Below, in pieces: positions 14,001-27,566 of a DNA stretch of 64,000 nt. Location: NCBI GenBank assembly GCA_026929865.2, contig CM049395.1, positions 13,210,001-13,274,000 on the forward strand. Reading direction: 5' to 3'. A program made the translations under genes and the position numbers. This stretch comes from Hyperoplus lanceolatus. Its lineage: Eukaryota > Chordata > Actinopteri > Uranoscopiformes > Ammodytidae. Each line of letters starts with the position of its first letter. The stretch's first letter is position 1. The notes beneath the pieces are model-generated. The model saw only the letters and a program-made list of their open reading frames with translations, was not told the origin of the DNA and searched no databases.

Positions 14001-15000
14001 GAGAGACTCATTTCTCCGGGTTATGCATCCAACAGGGTCATTACATCTAGTAGAAAGGGTTTTATTACATAATAAAGAGTGCAGCATTTGTGGTGATTAC
14101 TGCATCTTGGGTTTATATTACAACGTTTTCTAGATAGTTTTTGTGTCTCAATGTTGTTATATGCTGCTGACTAGTGATTTTTATTTTCCTGTGTGGGAAA
14201 AATTCAGTCCTAGTCATTAAAAGAAAATAGACTGGTGAGGATGCTAGCATGTTGGCTGTACCCTGAAAGTACCCAGATGTGCCGGGTTTATGTGTTGCAG
14301 TCGTCCTGCCCCGAGGTGAGCTTTCACTTTAAGTGGTAAGAAAGCAAACGGCTGTTGAATGGTTAAATAACTCCCTCGCCGAGGTGTTACGGCACCTTGG
14401 AGTGCTGTTGACCTATTGGCCGGACAGTTTAGGAAAATAAACTGTATAGTATACCAGAGCAACAGCTGTGTGGAAGCTGTGCCACAGTAGGAAAACATGT
14501 GACTACAGGAGACTGGGACAATTCTGATCTTTTCAAGATGCTTTTTTCCAGGAGGTTAAAGGATATGGCTGATATAAAAAAAAAAAGTGTTTTGGAAAAA
14601 GCCAGTGCACAGAGCTAAAAGGTGTAAACTTGCAACACTAATGCATCACCATGAACACAGCCTCCTTTGGTAGAGAGGTATACAGTGAGTATAGAGTTCA
14701 GCAATGAGAGCCAAAGACAGAGCTAATACATTGAATTATAGTCCATCAAACTGGCAATTTACAGCTAGTAGCCAGATTAGCAAAAAAGCCCCTGAACTGA
14801 GATAATGTGCAAATTAGGCAGCCATTAATGAATCTGTGACACTGATGGTTATTTACTGCACTTTACTGATGCCTTTTGCTCAGTGTGATCAAGGTCCTTA
14901 CTGAGCTAAGGTAGAATGTTGCTGTTTAATTTGTAGTGATTCAGAAATGTCGAACTATCTCACTGTAAAATTAAATCTTACCATTACAAGAAGACAGTGA

Positions 15001-15016
15001 TGTATGTGTGTGTATA

Positions 15017-15068
<52 letters not shown>
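15001..15068. repeat. (TA)n microsatellite
   Basis: About 30 TA units directly before the Tc1 element that starts near 15069. A matching (AT)n tract lies directly after that element, so the Tc1 probably inserted into a TA repeat. Confidence 0.95.
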
Positions 15069-15070
<2 letters not shown>

Positions 15071-15178
15071 AACTCAACACAAATATAAATGCAACACTTT
15101 TGTTTTTGCTCCCATTTTTCATGAGATGAACTTAGGGTTGCAAAATTCCGGGAATTTTCAAAGTTGGAAACTTTCCAT

Positions 15179-15245
15179 GGGAATTAACGGGAATTTATGG
15201 GAATTAACGGGAATTTTGGGAATTAACGGGAATAAACGGGAATTT
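15179..15245. repeat. Short tandem repeat of GGGAATT words
   Basis: GGGAATTAACGGGAATTT-type units repeat about five times next to the left end of the 15134-18938 element. Confidence 0.8.
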
Positions 15246-15605
15246 ACTAAATGTAAAGCAGCCCAAATGCACTAAAATGCACTAAATTCACCCAACTATG
15301 TTATTTCAGTCCAGACAAACGTTCTAGACTGTAAAAACAGTTTTTTACACAAAGTTTTAATATATTTATGAACATTTCATTTCAAATCAGATTGTTTTTT
15401 AAAGTTTATTGAGACACCTAACTTGATATCATAAATTTGTTTTTACTAGACCAGGTTTACAGAGGCTTAAACTGTGATTTTAAATATAGTTGGGGACAAT
15501 ATATTTTAGCATAATCTTGACTAAAACAACCAGATTTTATGCAAGTACACTAGGCAAATTGCACATAGCACACATCCTACTGCAAGGGTACTGAGGCCAC
15601 GCCCC

Positions 15606-15746
15606 CTACATTTAATTTTAATTGTATTAGGATAACCCCTTGAGATGAAACCATCTCGTTTTCAAGAGGGTCCTTACAAACAAAAAATAAAGTAAAACAT
15701 ATTCTTAACATACAAAAATGAAAATATATATAATACAAATAACATA

Positions 15747-15800
<54 letters not shown>

Positions 15801-17790
15801 ATGCATATTAAGTGCTTGACATCAATCTTGCATAGTACTTTTCCAAGAAAAAATATATATAAAATACATGGTAAAGTGATAACAGTAATAACAAAAGGTT
15901 AAATAATACATTTCATTACAATACATGATTAGTAACATGAACAACTGTTGTGAGATGACAGAGCATTTTTAAACATGTGCAGAGATGAAATAGAGCGAAT
16001 ATTGACAGGCAGATTGTTCCAATCAGATGGAGCTTTGCACATAAATGCTTTCTTAGCTATACTTTTGGTTACAAAAGGAACAGAAAAAAATAATTGTGAA
16101 GAGTGTCGAAGTTGGTAAGTCGAAGAGAAAGGAACCATCAGCTGTTTCAAATGAAGAGGATAACTGAAATGAATACATTTGAAAATAAATTGAAGCCAAT
16201 GTTGTTGTCTTCTTGATGGGAGAGAAGGCCAATTCAGTGATTGATACATTGTGCAATTATGAGTAGAAAAAGAACAACCAAGGACAAAACGAGCTAATCT
16301 ATTGTAAACAGTATTGTGAGGAAATAAAGTGATATTGGAGGCACACTGATAAATAATATCGGCATAGTCAAAGATGGGTAAAATAAGTTGTGTGGCTAAC
16401 TTCATTCTAACAGAAAAAACAAAACAGTGTCTGGATCAGTATAAAGTACCTATGGAAAAATTCAGTTTTTTAATAACTTGACTAATGTGGTGTTTGTAAG
16501 AAAGTTCGGAGTCCAGCCATACTCCCAGATATTTAGTGTGCTCAACTGTGAGTAAAGATGTCCCATCAAGACAGTTAATTGAAAATGGTGGATCTGTAGA
16601 TTTTGATTTGATGTTTTGCCGTGTGCCAAATAACATAAGATGAGATTTACTTTTGTTAAGTATAAGTTTGTTTGCCGAAAAACAAATCCTGTAATATATT
16701 AAAGTCTGACTGTAAAGAAGATTCAATCTGTGATAAATGTATTGAGGACATATAAAGAACTGTGTCGTCTGCATAAAGATGGGCATGGCATTCTGAACAT
16801 AAAGAGGGGATTTGATTAATGAAAATGGAAAAAAGAAGAGGACAAAGAGTTGAACCTTGTGGAACTCCTTGATGTTGTAAAGTATGATCAGATTTAGTTC
16901 CCTGTATAACTACACATTGTTTTCTATTATGGAGATAAGAATTAAACCAGAGTAAAGAATTGCGTGACAAGCCAATAGAATAGAATTTGTCTAACAGAAG
17001 ATAATGGTCAACTAAATCAAAAGCTTTCGTTAAGTCAATAAAAATTGCACCAGTTAATTTGTTATTGTTTGTTGCAGAGTAAATATCATTGGTAAGTTTA
17101 GACAGAGCTGTGGTTGTAGAGTGGTTAGGACGAAAACCAGATTGAAAGGGTGACAGCAAATTATACTCATTAAGGTAATACGACAGTTGATTGAAAATAA
17201 GCTTTTCAAATACTTTTGCAATACAACAAATAATAGAAATTGGTCTGTAATTATTTAGTTCCATTACATCACCACTTTTATGTAAGGGAGTGATGCGTGA
17301 GCATTTCCATGGTTGCGGAATGTCACAGGTCGATAAAGACATATTAAAGAAGTCACAAAGCGGGAACATAAGTATATGTGATGATAACTTAATAAATTTG
17401 GTTTCGATGCCATCCAACCCAGGACCACTGCTTGTTTTTAAATCAATAATCGCTTCATAAACCTCCACAGGTGTTATTTTCTTAAAGGAGAAAATACTGT
17501 TCATGGGCAACACATTAATATCGGCACTAGAATAAAGAGAATAATCATTTGCTGGGGCAGGACAGACAGAGGAGAAGTGCTCATTAAATGCCTGAGCAAC
17601 TAGAAATGGATCATTTAAAATTGTGTTGTTAGCCCTAATCTGAGTCGATAAAGTTGAGTCTGATGGGTTAGTTACATTTTTTATATTATTCCAGACATTT
17701 TTAGGGTTCTTAAAGTCATGTGCAAGAGCTTCTTTGTAGTAGTTGGCTTTTGCATTTCTAGTCAAGGTTTTACTTACATTTACATGCACT
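15606..17790 (-). mobile_element. Non-LTR retrotransposon (LINE), 5'-truncated, Jockey superfamily
   Basis: A minus-strand LINE fragment keeping the reverse transcriptase, the C-terminal region and the 3' UTR, and lacking the endonuclease half. The 3' tail (about 15629-15675) holds CTTGAAAACGAGATGG and TCTCAAGGGGTTATCCT, which aligns with the tail of the SINEs near 31.6, 33.4 and 58.6 kb. The 5' edge is approximate. The fragment lies inside the 15134-18938 DNA element. Family is CR1/L2/Rex1-like by motif style, and I cannot be more exact. Confidence 0.8.
15748..15800. repeat. (AC)n microsatellite
   Basis: About 25 AC units inside the 3' part of the LINE. Confidence 0.95.
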
Positions 17791-17807
17791 GTGCATTCCT
17801 CCATCAC
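15929..17807 (-). pseudogene. LINE reverse transcriptase, broken
   Basis: The reading frame runs from 17807 down to about 16656 with fingers and palm motifs: SGPGLDGI, NNYRPISI, FQSGFRPNHST, FIDLTKAFDLVDH (motif A), QGVPQGSTLCPLLFSIF (motif B) and LYADDTVLY (catalytic motif C). It then shifts frame for the thumb (KYLGVWLDSELSYKHHI, near 16500) and again for the C-terminal part at 15929-16405 (SDWNNLPVNIRS). At least two frame breaks mean it is inactive. The first few codons near 17807 may belong to the host element. Confidence 0.85.
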
Positions 17808-17967
17808 ATGGGGGGCATTTGACTTTATTCATTGAATGGGTGGAGTCAGACCCCATGGGTCAGACAGATGAGTAAAATTTTACTCAACATGCATCTTTTT
17901 GTTGTTCAGGGAAATTATTGATTGTTCATAAAATAATCAAAACTTGATAAAGCTCTTCTTACAAATA

Positions 17968-18685
17968 GGGGAGAGTGGCCTAAGTTGTGCCAGTGGGCAA
18001 CTTGTGCCACCCATTGTTTCTAGATAACCATAGAAGAAATTGGAAATGTGACCACATATTTAAGAAGAGCCATCCATTTGACTCATCCTGTAAAGAAGGG
18101 AGAAACATGGAATAAGATCTAAGCACATTTAAGCTCAAAAAACTGTGTTTTGCCTTTCAAAGTAAAATTTCCATGATCAATGTTTTTTGATGATTGTGTC
18201 TGAACAATTATAGACAAGTTTGAAAACATTTGACACATGTTTTAGTGCTTTAGTATGCTACTCTGTGTGTCTATATAATTAGGACGATGTCAGCCCTAAA
18301 CTGCTGCATCATGCTTATTATCCAAAATTCTGGGGTTGAGGTGATTTGTGCCAAAGAGCCTAGGTGAGTTTTAAGTAAGTGGAGTAAGTAATGGATGTGT
18401 CTTGCAATACAGTTTATGAGATATATATCAATGGCACAATTTACCCCATGGTATTTTCTCCAATGGCACAACTTAAACCACACCGGGGGCAAGTTGTGCC
18501 ACAAGACAACTTTTTTCCGAAAGCTATATTTCGTCAACAGTTTATTCCAGATCCAAAGTTTTTACTGTCGGGGATGCACAAAACCCTGAAATATATGTAT
18601 ATATTTGAGTTGGAAACTTTACTGTCAAGGCCTCACTTTAAAGTCACTTTGAGTAAAAAGTGGCACAACTTAGGCCACTCTCCCC
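17968..18685. mobile_element. Pogo-like MITE, TA target site
   Basis: The inverted ends GGGGAGAGTGGCCTAAGTTG and complement are flanked by TA, as in the 3024-4815 element, with which it shares most of its left half. At 718 bp it has no coding capacity. Internally it repeats the phrase GGCAACTTGTGCCAC / GGGGCAAGTTGTGCCAC in both orientations. It sits inside the 15134-18938 element. Confidence 0.82.
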
Positions 18686-19204
18686 TAAATCTGTTCAAAT
18701 GTAATGTTTTTTAATTGTATTATTTTGCATGGATGTCTGCCTATGAACAAACATAGTGTTTAAATGTTTAGATTTATGTTTGTATGAAAAAAAAAATCAT
18801 TTAAGTTACCGCCATTTAGTTAATTCCTATAATTTCCAATTTTGAATATTCCCAAAATTCCCGAGCGAAAGTTCCCGTGGAAAGTTTCCGGAAACTTTCC
18901 GGTAATTTACCGGAAACTTTCCACCCCTTTGCAACCCTAGATGGACTTAAAGATCTAAAATTCATTCCAGATACACAATATTACCATTTCTCTCAAACAT
19001 TGTTCACAAATATGTCTAAATGTGTGATAGTGAGCACTTCTGCTTTGCTGAGATAATCCATGCCACCTCACAGGTGTGCCACATCAAGATGCTGATCTGA
19101 CATCATGATTAGTGCACAGGTGTGCCTTAGACTGTCCACAATAAAAGGCCACACTGAAATGTGCATTGTTTTGCTTTATTGGGTGTCTGGGGACTCAGAA
19201 CCAG

Positions 19205-19944
19205 TCAGTATCTGGTGTGACCACCATTTGCCTCATGCAGTGCAACACATCTTCTTCGCATAGAGTTTATCAGATTGTCAATTGTGGCCTGTGGAATGTT
19301 GGTCCACTCCTCTTCAATGGCTGTGCGAAGTTGCTGGATATTAGTGGGAAGTGGTGCACACTGTCGTATACGCCGGTCAAGCACATCCCAAACATGCTCA
19401 ATGGGTGACATGTCCGGTGAGTATGCTGGCCATGCAAGAACTGGGACATTTTCAGCTTCCAAGAATTGTGTACAGATCCTTGCAACATGGGGCCGTGCAT
19501 TATCTTGGTGAAACGTGAGGTGATGTTCATGGATGTATGGCACAACAATGGGCCTCAGGATCTCATCACGGTATCTCTGTGCATTCAAAATGCCATCAAT
19601 AAAATGCACCTGTGTTCTTCGTCCATAACAGATGCCTGCCCATACCATAACCCCACCACCACCATGGGCCACTCGATCCACAACATTGACATCAGCAAAG
19701 CGCTCACCCACACGTCGCCACACACGCTGTCTGCCATCTGCCCTGAACAATGTAAACCGAGATTCATCCGTGAAGAGAACACCTCTCCAACATATTCTCT
19801 GAAACGCCTTTGGAGACGGCTTACGGTGGAGAAATGAACATTCAATGCACGAGCAACAGATCTGGTTGACATTCCTGCTGTCAGCATGCCAATTGCACGC
19901 TCCCTCAATGCTTGTGGCATCTGTGGCATTTTGCTGTGAGACAA
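19205..19944 (-). pseudogene. Tc1-like transposase (DD34E), internally deleted
   Basis: The start codon is at 19944 (MSHSKMPQMPQALRERAIGM). The N-terminal HTH runs to RLQRRFREYV, then frame and sequence jump, and the DDE domain is intact in a second frame: FTDESRF (first Asp), GVMVWAGI, FHQDNARPH (second Asp), WPAYSPDMSPIEHVWD (Glu, 34 residues after the second Asp), ending ANGGHTRY at 19205. About 70-80 residues of the linker and second DNA-binding half are missing, with a frameshift, so it is inactive. Confidence 0.88.
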
Positions 19945-20224
19945 AACTGCACATTTCAGGGTGGCCTTTTATTGTGGACAGTCTAAGGCACACCTGTGCA
20001 CTAATCATGATGTCAGATCAGCATCTTGATGTGGCACACCTGTGAGGTGGGATGGATTATCTCAGCAAAGCAGAAGTGCTCACTATCACACATTTAGACA
20101 GATTTGTGAACAACGTTTGAGAGAAATGGTAATATTGTGTATCTGGAATGAATTTTAGATCTTTAAGTCCATCTCATGAAAAATGGGAGCAAAAACAAAA
20201 GTGTTGCGTTTATATTTTTGTTGA

Positions 20225-20225
<1 letters not shown>

Positions 20226-20290
<65 letters not shown>
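20226..20290. repeat. (AT)n microsatellite
   Basis: About 31 AT units directly after the Tc1 element. It is probably the other half of the TA repeat at 15001-15068. Confidence 0.95.
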
Positions 20291-20295
<5 letters not shown>

Positions 20296-23060
20296 GAAAC
20301 AAACATGTATGGTAAAATTATCAACAAAACAGTCCGTTTCCATTACAGTTTGCAAATAGACTCAACTCAACCTACTATAGTAGTGTGAAAAGTTTTCCTG
20401 TCCTATGAAGGACATATTGCTGATGCACTCACTTTCAGTTTGAATCCAGATAATTATCATTCTGCCTGTGCTTGATGCCCTGTTGGTCGTATTTTAGTTA
20501 TCACTAAAAAAAATAACATAATAACGTCACCCTAGAACCAATGGCCAGAGCAACACAAATAAATCCAAAATTGAAGTTAACCGGAATTTTACTTCAACAG
20601 TTTACTGATACCCAATGGTTAAAAGGACATGTTTTGTTCACAGTTAGACCATTTTGATAATGCACTAAGTAGTGGTCATTGTGTCTTTATTAAGCAACAG
20701 CTTGAGCCAATTTTGCAGTGCTGTCCCAAAACAATGCATTGTTGTAGGATCTGTCAGGGGTTTAACATATTCTGGCTAAGGCCTTTATTGGTCTTCATTG
20801 GCCTCAATTTCTGTATCAAATAAAATGTAACAGAATATGATAGAATGTGTCCTGACCCCACTGAAGTGATGATGATTCATGCATGGAGATGAACCAACAT
20901 CTGATACTATAATACCACACGCACACTAATATGTATTCATCAGGAAAAAGACAGCAATGATTAGAGGCATAATCGGCATGTGTGACGATGCGTTTCAGAG
21001 CGTAAGTGTGTGAGCAGTCAGGCATGCTTCAGACTTGAACAAAATAATTATCTGCTTGATACTGATGAATCAAATGACAGACACACACACACACTCGCCC
21101 ACACGCAGGCACACACACACACACACCACACACACACACTGCTGATTCATTTTGACTGCTGTGCACCTGAGATTTTCCTCTCCACTACCTGAAAGTTGAT
21201 AGTTTACCCTAAAACATATTTTTCACAATCTCTGGCATTTAGCAATTAAGTTGGCAGCAGATGCATAAACAGTCAACATTCAAAACACCACACACAAACC
21301 AGATGCCCGTGCACACACCGACACAAATAATAACACATGGGAACAGAGAAAAAGAAGCACACACACATAATTTGCCGACAGGCTGTCAGTCCCTTACAAA
21401 CTATTGATCGTGCTGCTTTTATTCAGAGCTTAACGGAATGGCAACAGACACACAAGTGGCCAAAAGTACTTATTGGCTACCAAAACTTGTGCACGTCAAG
21501 CCACACAAAGAAAGAACAAAGGGGCATGCACACTTCAATAGAAACATTCTTCTCTGTCTCAATTTTGTAGAACATGTTATTGATGAAAGAAGTCATCTGG
21601 AATAATGGCCAGTCAGAGGCTGAGCAAAGGGAGAGACACAATGAAGAAAGAGAAGTAGAGAGGGGACAAAGAGGGACAGCTCAGGAGTCTGAGATGGAAT
21701 CAGAGAAATGAAAAGAGCACAACGACAGCTCAACAAAGAGATGACTGTTGTTCATCCTAACGCATGGCTATTTTATTTCTCCAGATAGTTCTCTCGTAAA
21801 TGTCTCCACACTTTCTAACTAATCATACAAAGTAGGGTGGAGGGGAATTTGAACTTATTATTCAAAGGTGTGCTTTTAATCATCATTTGTATTCCCTGTA
21901 TACACAAATTAAATCATGATTAAATATCTACGTTCAAGTGGGAAGAAGTTTTCAACTTCTTCTAAAAATGCTTGGAAAGAAGGTAAAAAAAACCAAGGTG
22001 TTCACTGTTCACACCAATGGAAGGATTACTTAAAAGAAAAAAAGTAAACAAAGAACTAAAGCTGATCATGCCATGGGGACTGTTAAGCTCACTTTAGGTC
22101 ACTTGGATACAAATACTAATAAAGGCATATTCAGCATTAGTCATAAACAGTAGATGGAGATTCTTAAAGAGTGCATTTCTGCCTAACTTCATTGTTGTTG
22201 TTTATTGTATGCAAGTCTTTACCTTTTAAGACAACAGGGTTCAATTTATGATAAAGGTGGTTTTCAAATAGCCTGAAATTAATTCCCATCTAACATAAAA
22301 AGCAAGCTGCCAAATGCAGGAACTGGACTTAAAGTGCGATCAACCCTCGAACAAATCACTACAATTGAAAAGCTGGTGCCACCTGGTTTAAGAAGGCTTA
22401 ATCAATGTGTACAACAAATGATTTGTGTAAACTTTAATGGTAAAGATTCAGATTTATTTGCCATTTTCTTACACTTGAAAACCTACCAACTGTGTGGCTA
22501 ACGCCTGCTGTGAGAGAATACAATGTATAAGGTCAACAAAAGCATAGAGAATAGGGATGTGTAGTCTCATGCCATTTTGGATCATTCCAAAAAGTGGTGG
22601 ATTGCACATTTTCTTAAACAATTTAAAAGGGAAAATTGAAAAAAAAAAAAGGTTCAACACATGAGTATGTATTGTTAACACTCACTGTATCTGCATTGCG
22701 GATGGACTGGGCTTAATTAAATTTGATTGTGTCACTCATTTAGATTCCATTCTATTATTTTCTGCTCCACTCCAGTCTGTGTCTATAACGCCCTTTATAC
22801 TCTTGTTCCTTTCAGTCCTTGTCTCTCACTATGTGTATGTAGATAGTGACATTCTGCAAATGCCAGCAGCTGTAGTAGCTGATAATCTGTCATTATAGCA
22901 CATTCTTAAAGCCCTCTCAAACCTCAAGTATACACATACACAGACTTGCATGCACATGGGGTACATGGAACAGATAAGACATTTCATCTGTCATAGAGGA
23001 CTAGGGATATGGGATTCTGTTATACTCTATTGTATTGTATTGTATTTTATACCCCCAAGC

Positions 23061-23076
23061 AACACACCCACACACA

Positions 23077-23158
<82 letters not shown>

Positions 23159-23172
23159 CTCTCACACACACA
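23061..23172. repeat. (CA)n microsatellite
   Basis: About 45 CA units with CCCA interruptions at the left and a CTCT break and GCA triplets at the right. Confidence 0.95.
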
Positions 23173-23337
23173 GCAGCAGCAGCAGCACCAGGATGACTTT
23201 CCATCAGTCACCTGACACTATGCAACAACACAATACAATACAGTATGTGGTACATTTGTCATGATAAAACTTTAGAAAATGCCGCCAGGTCAAGGAATTC
23301 ATTTCACTCATATGTTCTATTTTCTTTGTGGAAAACA

Positions 23338-23466
<129 letters not shown>

Positions 23467-23800
23467 AAAGTCTCAATGCATTAGAGTCTCATAGCTATGT
23501 GAATGAGATCAATCTACACAGACATAGAATAACACTTGGGTTGGCGCCATAGCCTGACACAAGCTGTTGGCGAATCGTATGTGACCATTTCTCTCTATCA
23601 AGGTCAGAGAGGCGCAGGGGAGAGAACAAAGAGGCAATTTCTCACTCTTTCTCTCCCACCGTTTAATTTTTTGTCTGTTCTCTCACCTCAATTATATCTC
23701 ACCATTTCTCCATCGCACTCCTTCAAGAGGCTCAGAGGTGAGTAGACTTCATTCACCATCCATCTTTAGACACAACTTACAATGTCACATGTCAAGTAGG

Positions 23801-24862
23801 CAGTGTTGCCACAGTTACATTGAACAAGTAATCTGATTACTGATTAATAGTTACTCCTTGAAATAGTAACTTCGTTACTTTACTGATTACTTGATGTTAA
23901 AAGTAAATAAGTTAGATTACAAGTTACTTTAAACATTACTTTACAGGTTTTGAAACCCATATATCTCAATTTAAAACATGCACATATTAAGAATCATTGA
24001 AAATATATAAAATAAAGCTTGTAGGCTAGTAGCCTATAGGCATACTGTTTTCAAAATAATAAAAAATATGGTTTGAAAAATGTAATAAAAAAAAACCTTT
24101 TTCCCCCCATGAAAATACATGCATTCCTCCAAAGTGCAAAGACAGTAGCAGTGTCTTTAAACTTAACGTGATTGGCCCTTCACTCTCATGCATTCATCTG
24201 ACTTTTCTCTACGATGTCTCATGTGTTGATAGACTGTAGCCTCGTTTGAGATGTCGCCGTCTTTAACCTCCACTATACTCGGCTTCTAGGCACAGCATTT
24301 TTCAGCATTTTTGTTGTGCGCTCAGCCCGAGTTGCGGCGGTGTTGGTCAGACTGGGGAGGTGGAGAGAGGGGTTTGTGTGTGCGGCCACCGGTCGCCACG
24401 TGACTAAAAGTTTCCAAGTTTTAAACACTTCTATCTCTTCAACGTCACCGTACCCGAATCCTAAATATCCCAATAGCAGACACTATATTTCATGGGGGGG
24501 AAACGTTTGTTTTGCGCCGCAGTTCAGCTTAGACTCGGCCGTAATGCTACTGCACACACACACACGCACAGACACACACACACACACACGCTGCATGTCA
24601 GAGACGAGGGGCGCTACCAAAAAGACGAGAGGAGCGGTTGGAGCGTTCAGAGACACATGCGCGCACATTTATTTACATTAAATCGCAATCGCAGTCATTT
24701 GTGCATTTATGTAAAATTTTTCACTAAGGAAAATGACAGAAAAAGTAACGCACAGTGACTTTGATGAGTAACTTTAATCTGATTACTGGTTTGGAGATAG
24801 TTACGCGTTAGATTAGGCTCTACTCGATACTGAATAAAGAGGTCCGATTACCGGCATCACTG
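23801..24862. mobile_element. Non-autonomous hAT transposon with perfect 8-bp duplication
   Basis: CAAGTAGG at 23793-23800 is repeated exactly at 24863-24870, the eight-base target duplication of hAT elements. The ends are short inverted repeats (CAGTGTTGCC on the left, GGCATCACTG on the right). Subterminal sequence on both sides contains GTAATCTGATTACTG-type words in opposite orientations, as expected for hAT transposase binding sites. No transposase frame is present. The open frames around 24316-24681 are chance. Confidence 0.88.
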
Positions 24863-25891
24863 CAAGTAGGCTACCTGCTTGGACATTCAGTACTTTTTCC
24901 CTATTCTCTCTTCCCTGACACTGTAATCGTCAAGTAGCTGAATCAATATTCAGACCTATTTTTTCTCCTCTTTACTTTCCATCTCTCTTTTCCTCCGTAG
25001 TGCATTTTTTCTCTCTTTCATTGCTTTACCCTCTCACCATATTCAAACTTCATATTAAAAAAAAAATCAAAGGGAGAGGAGAAAAGAATATGGTAGAAGA
25101 AGGAAGTGGATAGGACGTGAGCAGTGCTGAGCAGAGTAGTAGATGAGGAGAGAAGCGGAAAATAAAATAAAAACACAAATATTTACACAGAGACTTGAGA
25201 TATTGTAACACAAATATATGAATTATTCATTTTCATACCATAATGACTCAATAACAGAGTTGCCTTCGCACAATTGGGGAGGGTGTGGTGACCATGAGCT
25301 CAGCAATAAAAACCAAATTCAGTCAGCGAACATAAAAACAAAAGGGAAGCCTAAAACAACCAGCCATCACCTTTCTCAACACTTGACCACATAAGAGAAT
25401 ATCTGTGAATGTTGTGTCATAGATTATAGTCTGTTTTACAACTTTTTACTGTTAAGTAATGCTCACTTTATTTGCCACAAACGTCAGTCTCCATGACCTT
25501 TAAGTATACAATAATGTCAGTTTCTCGACAATGCCTGTTATCAGAGTCGTGCGGTTAACCACACTCACTCATGAAAATGAATAAATAAAAACATCTAATA
25601 AATATCCAATTCTTGTTATCCATCGTGTGGATCTGTAATAGCCATAGAGTAGAAGATCATCTGCAGAAAAGCCCATACTGTCTAAGAGGCAAAATCATTT
25701 GCTAACCATCAATATTTTTAACCTCAAAATGGCAATATTGAACATTGATACTACCAGGAATTTAGCAGAACAATGCTTACGTGCATATTTACACAACAAG
25801 TCATGCATTAATGTGCTCAGATTACTGCATTACACAATACAATGTGGTGTGTGTAGATTCAAGGTATAGAAGCTGCATATTCCCCACGTCA

Positions 25892-26116
<225 letters not shown>

Positions 26117-27471
26117 TCAGAGCAACAGAGAGTTTTAAATAGCTTAATGGGGCAATGAAAATGACGCTCGCAGATTACAAATGTCTTCTTCCCTTAAAAA
26201 GGGAAAGAGTGTTTGAGAGCAAAAGAGGAAAAGGCAAATTACTATAGATAGACCACAGGATTCAATGTACCCAAAACTGAAATTGTGATTTGTGGACAAT
26301 AAATTGGGGCATTTTATGTTATCATGCTAATATAGTAATATACCGTAGCTTGTTAGCATATTAGCATTATACTGTATGTTATCATTACTCTCAAAATAAG
26401 AGGAAAAGTGTTGAGGAGTCATTGGTTTTAAAGGCATTCTCCATTGTGTTAAGTGTTGGACGTGTCATTTCTGAACTGTTGTCAGTGCTAGATGAAAGGT
26501 CAGGGGATGACCAAGATCACTTGCAATTTCATATGAGTGGACAAATGCATGTATGGCTGTACATATTTGTATTCAAACCCATCCAATAGCTGTTGGGAGA
26601 TTTCACTATGGACCGATACTGGCTGACAGACTTATGTGCTTTTCGCATGGCTACAAATTGTGACAATATGAATTGGTATGATGGTATTTATCTAAAACAT
26701 TCCCCCTCTGCTGCTAAAGCTTTCAGTACCTTTGGTCGTGAAGAACTTGCAGTTGTTATCATCAGCATTTTTTATAATATTCTACCTAGCACTCTATTTT
26801 ATCCATATTGATTTTGTCCTGTGTGATACTGAAGGTAATATATTTCTTGTCTTCAGTACCTCGTAAAGTCACCCATGTGTTATTGCCTTAAAGGGCTATT
26901 TGGAAAAAATAAAAAATAAAGTTTCAAAAGTCCCCTTAAAAACCATACTGAGCACAGTATATTAAAAGGGCTTACTTGACATTTTCAGTCAGTTCTAGTC
27001 AACAAGCACTTTCACTGCGGAGGAAGTTTTATCTGTTCATATATTTGCCCTTTATCTATCATTATGAGTTAGCTGGAGGCGACCGCTGCCATTACAGAGA
27101 AGTGAAGGCCAATGACAATAGAGGCAAAAAAGCATTTGAAACAAGAATGAATATAAAAGGACCATCAGAATAAAATTGGGGGTTGGTAGTTAAGTGGGAG
27201 ATGGGTCGGACATAATGGAGTAAAAAAAAAAGTTTGCAAATACAGAGAGGGTTGAGAGGCAAAGTGGAGAGAGGTAAAGAAAGAGATGGAAGGACGGAGT
27301 AGGGGAGGTGAAAGATAATAATGTGAGAAAGGAAAAGGACGGCGGGCAAGAGGAAAGAAAGAGACAGACAGAAAAAAACCAGGAGAGAAATGGAGCGAAA
27401 GGAGGACCTCAGATGACTGATCTGCCTGTTAATTAGAAAAGAGGGCTGAAACACACTGGATATACACAAAG

Positions 27472-27474
<3 letters not shown>

Positions 27475-27561
<87 letters not shown>
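27475..27561. repeat. (AC)n microsatellite
   Basis: About 43 uninterrupted AC units. Confidence 0.95.

Positions 27562-27566
<5 letters not shown>

Larger units (their letters stand above)
15134..18938. mobile_element. DNA transposon with AGGGTTGCAA ends, 10-bp target duplication, class uncertain
   Basis: The ends are inverted: AGGGTTGCAA at 15134 and TTGCAACCCT ending at 18938. Subterminal sequence on both sides is built from GGGAATT/TTCCGG words. Its insertion duplicated AGATGRACTT of the Tc1 host (15124-15133 and 18939-18948, one mismatch). A 10-base duplication would fit a Mutator-like element better than hAT, but I see no transposase. It carries a LINE fragment and a pogo-like MITE. Confidence 0.75.
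15069..20227 (-). mobile_element. Tc1-like DD34E transposon split by a nested insertion
   Basis: The left end (15069-15133) and right end (20227 downwards) are inverted copies of the family end also seen at 3974-4723. The terminal repeats run about 200 bp and the right side keeps the transposase gene. The left repeat is interrupted at 15134-18938 by another element and resumes at 18939 with AGATGGACTTAAAGATC. Removing the insertion leaves a Tc1 of roughly 1.35 kb. It lies inside a TA repeat. Confidence 0.9.

Noticed and set aside
23061-23172. CRISPR-like or satellite array
   Set aside because: Simple dinucleotide repeats without spacers, in an animal genome.
24316-24758. Overlapping frames of 88-121 codons in the hAT element
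   Set aside because: No hAT transposase motif (no RW or dimerisation block), and the frames partly read through CA repeats.
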